NCBI RefSeq assembly: GCF_023498005.1
Contig: NZ_CP097289.1
Coordinates: 6,324,001 to 6,388,000, forward strand
Length of the DNA: 64,000 nucleotides
Origin: Streptomyces durmitorensis
Lineage (GTDB): Bacteria > Actinomycetota > Actinomycetes > Streptomycetales > Streptomycetaceae
Direction: 5' to 3'
The notes under the pieces: model-generated
What the model saw: the letters and a program-made list of their open reading frames with translations, nothing else
The model's database searches: none
What the model was told of the DNA's origin: nothing
Position numbers and translations under genes: made by a program
Shown: positions 63,381-64,000 of the stretch, piece by piece
How the letters are laid out: the number at the start of each line of letters is the position of its first letter
Position numbering within the stretch: position 1 is the first letter of the stretch

Positions 63381-64000
63381 GTGACCACCGAGGTAGCCGA
63401 CTCCCGACTTGCCGCGTATCCCGCGCTCTCCGCGTACCTGCGCCAGACGGAGGGACCGCAGGTTCCGCCCATGCCCGCGCATCCCCCGCGGCCCCCGCGG
63501 CCCCGCGCCGCCACCCCAGTTCCCCCTGCCCGCGTCACCCCCACCGCCCTGCGCAACGGAATCCTCGCCGGAACCCTCGCCGTCACCGCGCTCTGGGCCG
63601 TGCAGGCCGAACCCTCGGCCCGGCTCGACGTGCTCTTCGCGACCGGCGCCCACCTCACCGGACTGCTCGCCGGGTACGGCGTTCTCGTCATGCTCTTCCT
63701 GATGGCCCGCGTCCCCGCCGTCGAGCACGGCGTGGGCGCCGACCGGCTCGCGCGGCTGCACGCCCTCGGCGGCCGCTACGTCCTCACCCTGTGTCTGGGC
63801 CATGCCCTGCTCGCCCTGTGCGGATACGCCGCCCACGCCGACACCGACCTCCTCAGCGCCGCCCTCGGCCTGCTCGGCTATCCGGGGCTCGCCCTCGCCG
63901 TCGTCGGCACCGCCCTGCTCATGGCCGTCGGCGTCACATCGGCCCGCGCGATGCGGCGCCGCGTCCCGCACGAGACATGGCGGGCCGTGCATCTGCTGAC
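63381..64000 (+). CDS. Ferric-reductase-like transmembrane protein (3' end outside the window)
   Basis: At least 206 residues, open at the window edge. GTG at 63381 opens VTTEVADSRLAAYPALSAYLRQTEG. After a Pro-rich segment, four helices follow (GILAGTLAVTALWAVQ, LLAGYGVLVMLFLMARV, YVLTLCLGHALLALCGYAAH, YPGLALAVVGTALLMAVGV). This resembles the heme-binding helices of FRE/DRE-type oxidoreductases that reduce ferric or flavin substrates. The NAD/FAD half is expected beyond 64000. No strong ribosome site, possibly leaderless. Confidence 0.75.
   Translation, partial: MTTEVADSRLAAYPALSAYLRQTEGPQVPPMPAHPPRPPRPRAATPVPPARVTPTALRNGILAGTLAVTALWAVQAEPSARLDVLFATGAHLTGLLAGYGVLVMLFLMARVPAVEHGVGADRLARLHALGGRYVLTLCLGHALLALCGYAAHADTDLLSAALGLLGYPGLALAVVGTALLMAVGVTSARAMRRRVPHETWRAVHLL

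Overview
This window is high-GC actinobacterial chromosome, almost certainly Streptomyces. The evidence is strong GC bias at third codon positions, frequent GTG starts, DUF397/XRE gene pairs, Tat-type lipoproteins, and the gene order recO-uppS-zur-znuBCA-glyS. No CRISPR array, tRNA, rRNA, insertion sequence or prophage was seen. Coordinates were counted by hand; motif searches were by eye.

Layout. 1-5.4 kb: a family-5 ABC importer (permease cut by the window edge, plus a Tat lipoprotein) divergent from a FadR-type GntR regulator and a GH42 beta-galactosidase. 5.5-6.3 kb: an orphan HigA-like XRE protein and a GNAT enzyme. 6.36-8.77 kb: a gene-free block made of two head-to-head arrays of a 95-97 bp repeat with inverted outer flanks. 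8.8-14.1 kb: an XRE/DUF397 pair, small conserved proteins, a DUF1266 protein, an ECF41 (SigJ-like) sigma factor divergent from an NTF2-LUD fusion protein, and an AIM24 protein. 14.4-20.9 kb: core genes recO, uppS, zur, the zinc importer znuACB under two Zur boxes, and glyS. 21-28 kb: small membrane and signalling genes, two drug-type MFS exporters, an XRE/MmyB-type regulator and dusB.

28-40.5 kb is the most interesting part. It is a catabolic island with a glutamine-synthetase-like ligase, P450, acetoacetate-decarboxylase-like protein, APC permease, MarR regulator, class I glutamine-amidotransferase-like hydrolase, HpaE-like aldehyde dehydrogenase, class III extradiol dioxygenase, FAH-fold enzyme, 3Fe-4S ferredoxin and ferredoxin reductase. 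Every promoter region in the island carries the same palindrome (consensus about ATCGTTTGRGNYCAAACGAW, five sites). The set suggests gamma-glutamylation of an imported aromatic amine joined to homoprotocatechuate-type meta-cleavage, all under one MarR-type regulator.

40.5-49 kb: two alpha-glucosidase-type enzymes divergent from a ROK regulator, then ppdK. 48.6-51.5 kb: a cluster of small stress-type genes, including a carboxymuconolactone-decarboxylase-family gene preceded by a perfect match to the ECF41 promoter consensus. 51.7-58.5 kb: a secreted GH20 hexosaminidase with two discoidin-like domains, a KimA-like transporter, two gene remnants, and an SDR/TetR pair sharing an operator. 58.6-62.8 kb: the assimilatory nitrite reductase operon (FAD oxidoreductase, nirB, nirD) behind a GlnR-box-like sequence. 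The window ends in a truncated ferric-reductase-like membrane protein.

A 133 bp hairpin-bearing intergenic element with neighbouring 51-52 bp direct repeats occurs twice, at about 31 kb and 63 kb, each time between divergently transcribed genes.
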